NCBI GenBank assembly: GCA_017622395.1 | Contig: JAGARF010000185.1 | Location: 1 to 7,633 of the forward strand | DNA from: Clostridia bacterium | GTDB lineage: Bacteria > Bacillota > Clostridia > RGIG6154 | Direction: 5' to 3' | Length of the DNA: 7,633 nucleotides | Shown: in pieces, positions 5,581 to 7,633 of the stretch | Layout: each line of letters begins with the position of its first letter | Position numbering within the stretch: the first letter of the stretch is position 1 | Position numbers and translations under genes: made by a program | Notes under the pieces: generated by a model | The model's input: only the letters and a program-made list of their open reading frames with translations | Told to the model about the DNA's origin: nothing | Databases searched by the model: none

Positions 5581-5609
5581 AGTATAACATTTCTTATAAA
5601 ATAAATCAA
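5581..5609 (-). promoter_or_regulatory. Promoter of the FHA-ispE-spoIIR operon
   Basis: The minus strand has TTGATT (5609-5604), a 17-bp spacer and TATACT (5586-5581) preceded by TGT, an extended -10. The expected start near 5574 leaves a leader of only about 15 nt, just long enough to include AAGGAGG. It is divergent from the M23 gene, with about 100 bp between the two predicted start sites. Confidence 0.82.
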
Positions 5610-5651
5610 TAAAAAAAGGAAATTAAACTTTTGTATAGAATATTATATATT

Positions 5652-5668
5652 TGTAATATTTTTGTAAT
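5652..5668 (+). promoter_or_regulatory. WalR-box-like direct repeat upstream of the M23 gene
   Basis: TGTAAT (5652-5657), five bases, then TGTAAT (5663-5668) exactly fits TGTWAH-N5-TGTWAH, the consensus bound by the response regulator WalR (YycF). The identical core extends to TTGTAATA, with half-sites 11 bp apart, on one face of the helix. It ends three bases before a possible -35 at 5672, a classic activator position. WalR is known to control wall hydrolase genes, and the downstream gene is one. The region is AT-rich, so chance occurrence is possible. Confidence 0.5.
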
Positions 5669-5671
5669 AAT

Positions 5672-5699
5672 TTGACTTGTACATCATAAAATTTACTAT
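5672..5699 (+). promoter_or_regulatory. Candidate promoter of the M23 endopeptidase gene
   Basis: TTGACT (5672-5677) is followed after 16 bp by TACTAT (5694-5699). This would start transcription near 5706 and leave the GGGGGA ribosome site (5700-5705) outside the message, which is a problem. An alternative -10, TAAAAT at 5687-5692, would start near 5699 and keep it, but lacks a well-spaced -35; that would suit activator dependence. TTGTAT (5631) with TAATAT (5654) is a further possibility. Confidence 0.4.
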
Positions 5700-5711
5700 G
5701 GGGGAACTCTT

Positions 5712-7172
5712 ATGAGAAATAAAATTGCCGGCAAAAATGACGGTATTAACAAAAAAGAACCTTCCACAACTGAATATAAGCCAAAAAAGAATATTTTCAG
5801 GAGAATTAAATCTTTACTTAAACAAAAATCAAATTTATATATCAGAAAATTCAAAGCAAACAAAAAGGCTTCAATCACCTTTTTGACAGGAATTTTTGCT
5901 TTTGCAATATGTCTTTGTCTGCTTTCAAACATTCAGGTCGGCTATGCTGTTGTTTTTAATGATAAAACAATAGGCTTTGTATCTGAAAAATACTCGACAG
6001 AGCTTGCAATAAACGAGATTTATTCTGATATTGAAACATATGCTCCTGATGAAAACATCAGCATTACAACAGATATAAAACCATCTGTTGCACCTGATAT
6101 GTATTTTAAATCGGAAACGGAAATTGCAGATATTATAAAGGCTAATCTTGACTTTTATGTTGATGCCTGCTGTATAGTTATTGACGGCGAAACAAAGCTT
6201 GCTGTTAAAAACGCAGAGGAAGCTGATGCGGCAATTCAGGGGTATAAGGACTCCTGCGTCGGCGGTGAAGGTGAAGTTATCAATATAGAAGTAAAAGAAA
6301 ATATTGAATATTTAAACTGCAAGGTTGTATACACAACTGTATTAAGTGTTGAAGATGCAATAAAAACTCTTCACGGAGCTATGGCAAAAGAAGGTCTTTA
6401 CACAGTTGTTGAGGGAGATACTCTCTGGAGCATAGGCATTGAAAATAATATGCCTACGGACTACCTTATGGAGCTTAATGGTCTTGACAGCGAATTTTTA
6501 AACATCGGCGATGTTTTGAGAGTAACTCATCCTACTCCTATGCTTACGGTTACAGTCGAAAAGCGTATAAACTACACAGAATACATTCCTTACGAAACAG
6601 AACAGATATATGACAAAAATCTAACTAAAGGTACTAATAAAACTACCCAGAAAGGTCAGAACGGAGAAAATTATATAACTGCGGTTGTAACACTTGTAAA
6701 TCTTCAGGAAACAAACCGTGTTATTGAAAACACCGAACATATCTGTGACCCTGTTAAAGAGATAATCAGAATAGGTACAAAGCCAAAACCTAAAACAGCT
6801 GCAACAGGCAGATTTGGCAGACCTATAAACGGCGGATATGTTTCATCAGCCTTTGGTAACAGAAGCAGAGGTTATCATACAGGTATTGATTACGCCCTTT
6901 CCTACGGCTCACCTATTTATGCCTCTGACGGCGGTACAGTTACCTATTCAGGCTGGAGCGGCGGTTATGGTTATATGATTAAAATTAATCACGGTAACGG
7001 CTACGAAACTCTTTATGCCCATTGCAGCAGACTTGCCGTTTCATCAGGCAAAAAAGTTGCAAAAGGTCAGGTTATTGCCTATGTAGGCAGTACAGGAAAC
7101 AGCACAGGACCGCATCTTCACTTTGAAATAAGAAAGAACGGGTCTTATATGAACCCAGCTAACTATTACTAA
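5712..7172 (+). CDS. Membrane-bound LysM-G5-M23 cell-wall endopeptidase
   Basis: This 486-residue protein should cleave peptide cross-bridges in peptidoglycan outside the membrane. Residues 1-51 are very basic and probably cytoplasmic. A membrane helix spans about 53-75. A region of no recognised family follows (about 76-228). A LysM peptidoglycan-binding domain lies at 229-272 (YTVVEGDTLWSIGI to IGDVLRV), a G5-like domain at about 275-356, and an M23 lysostaphin-type domain at about 366-486. The zinc and catalytic residues are present: H389 and D393 in HTGID, H437 in YAH, and H468/H470 in PHLHFE, so it looks active. The start has GGGGGAA at 5700-5706 six to eight bases upstream. It stands alone, with its own terminator, facing spoIID. 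Its size and LysM-G5 modules differ from the shorter SpoIIQ, so I do not call it that. Confidence 0.93.
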   Translation: MRNKIAGKNDGINKKEPSTTEYKPKKNIFRRIKSLLKQKSNLYIRKFKANKKASITFLTGIFAFAICLCLLSNIQVGYAVVFNDKTIGFVSEKYSTELAINEIYSDIETYAPDENISITTDIKPSVAPDMYFKSETEIADIIKANLDFYVDACCIVIDGETKLAVKNAEEADAAIQGYKDSCVGGEGEVINIEVKENIEYLNCKVVYTTVLSVEDAIKTLHGAMAKEGLYTVVEGDTLWSIGIENNMPTDYLMELNGLDSEFLNIGDVLRVTHPTPMLTVTVEKRINYTEYIPYETEQIYDKNLTKGTNKTTQKGQNGENYITAVVTLVNLQETNRVIENTEHICDPVKEIIRIGTKPKPKTAATGRFGRPINGGYVSSAFGNRSRGYHTGIDYALSYGSPIYASDGGTVTYSGWSGGYGYMIKINHGNGYETLYAHCSRLAVSSGKKVAKGQVIAYVGSTGNSTGPHLHFEIRKNGSYMNPANYY

Positions 7173-7200
7173 AAAAATAAGCCTTAGGGCTTATTTTTTT
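7171..7200. terminator. Shared bidirectional terminator of the M23 gene and spoIID
   Basis: AAAAAAATAAGCC (7171-7183), loop TTAG and GGCTTATTTTTTT (7188-7200) form a 13-bp stem with a T run on either strand. It overlaps the last two bases of the M23 stop codon on the left. The spoIID stop codon (7193-7191, minus strand) lies inside its right arm. Confidence 0.92.
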
Positions 7201-7633
7201 AGTATTGTTCCCGGATAATAATGCTCTAATATTTCTTCATAGCTATATCCCATCTTTGCGTAGCTGTTTGCTCCGTATTGGCTCATTCCCACGCCATGTC
7301 CGTAGCCGTAGACAGTAAAAACATATTCTCCATCTTTCTCTTCTATCTTAAAATTCGACGAGCGAAGATTAAATAGTTCTCTTATTTTTGCTCCCGTAAA
7401 TTCCTTTTCACACAATGTTATTGTTTTAACAGCTCCGCTTTCTGTTCGTTCCTCTTTGCCGATTACCTTTTCAAAATCTTTTGCTCCAAGCTTTGTTATT
7501 AAATCATTATAATCCATTTCTCGTAATTCAAACAATGATCTTTTACTTTGATAATATTCATGTTCCATTGGTAATCGATGTTGAAGAACTGGTTGATTTC
7601 CCATAAATGAATTATCATCTTGCAGAATTGAAC
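7191..7633 (-). CDS. spoIID: SpoIID peptidoglycan lytic transglycosylase (C-terminal part)
   Basis: The minus-strand frame stays open from the right window edge to the stop at 7193-7191, giving about 147 residues; the ATG at 7604 is internal, so the 5' part lies outside. The C-terminus is typical of the SpoIID/LytB domain: FTGAKIRELFNLRSSNFKI, then GYGHGVGMSQYGA, then YEEILEHYYPGT. SpoIID is a mother-cell membrane protein that cuts glycan strands, and with SpoIIM and SpoIIP drives septal thinning and engulfment during sporulation. The catalytic glutamate normally lies upstream of this fragment and cannot be seen. LytB-type amidase enhancers share this domain, but three sporulation genes in the window and the HGVGMSQYGA motif favour SpoIID. 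It is convergent with the M23 gene. Confidence 0.88.
   Translation of the reverse strand, partial: SILQDDNSFMGNQPVLQHRLPMEHEYYQSKRSLFELREMDYNDLITKLGAKDFEKVIGKEERTESGAVKTITLCEKEFTGAKIRELFNLRSSNFKIEEKDGEYVFTVYGYGHGVGMSQYGANSYAKMGYSYEEILEHYYPGTILKK

Overview
The window looks like chromosomal DNA from a low-GC, spore-forming Firmicute of the class Clostridia. The evidence is AT-rich intergenic DNA, strong Shine-Dalgarno sequences, sigma-A-type promoters with 17-bp spacers, and sporulation genes (spoVG, spoIIR, spoIID) beside core genes (rpsJ, murA, ispE, tRNA-Leu). I cannot name the genus. I see no phage, insertion sequence, CRISPR array or defence island.

Left block (1-880, minus strand). The window opens in the first 22 codons of rpsJ, with a good promoter and an ~80-nt structured leader. 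Upstream of rpsJ is a gene-free stretch holding five tandem 7-bp units and a cluster of small hairpins separated by ATATC spacers. This is the least explained DNA in the window. Next come a clear terminator and monocistronic spoVG.

Centre-left operon (1019-3533, plus strand). One strong promoter drives a 119-aa coiled-coil/zinc-ribbon protein of unknown function, then murA (first committed step of peptidoglycan synthesis), then a WalJ/YycJ-type metallo-beta-lactamase-fold gene. The last is broken by an apparent one-base loss in a short A run. The operon ends at a bidirectional terminator shared with a minus-strand tRNA-Leu(UAA).

Centre-right operon (3681-5609, minus strand). A membrane-anchored FHA protein, ispE (isoprenoid precursor synthesis) and spoIIR (forespore-to-mother-cell signal) are tightly packed behind one promoter. 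spoIIR has no obvious terminator before the tRNA promoter.

Right block (5640-7633). A membrane-bound LysM-G5-M23 cell-wall endopeptidase is read on the plus strand. Directly upstream of its candidate -35 is a perfect match to the direct-repeat consensus bound by the cell-wall response regulator WalR. It converges on the 3' part of spoIID (minus strand, cut by the window end), and both genes end in one shared terminator hairpin.

Taken together the genes concern cell envelope and sporulation: peptidoglycan precursor synthesis (murA), lipid-carrier precursor supply (ispE), wall hydrolysis (M23, SpoIID) and spore signalling (spoIIR, spoVG). The strongest leads are the hairpin/heptad element, the WalR-like box and the frameshifted walJ-like gene. 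I did not find a convincing wholly new multi-gene system.
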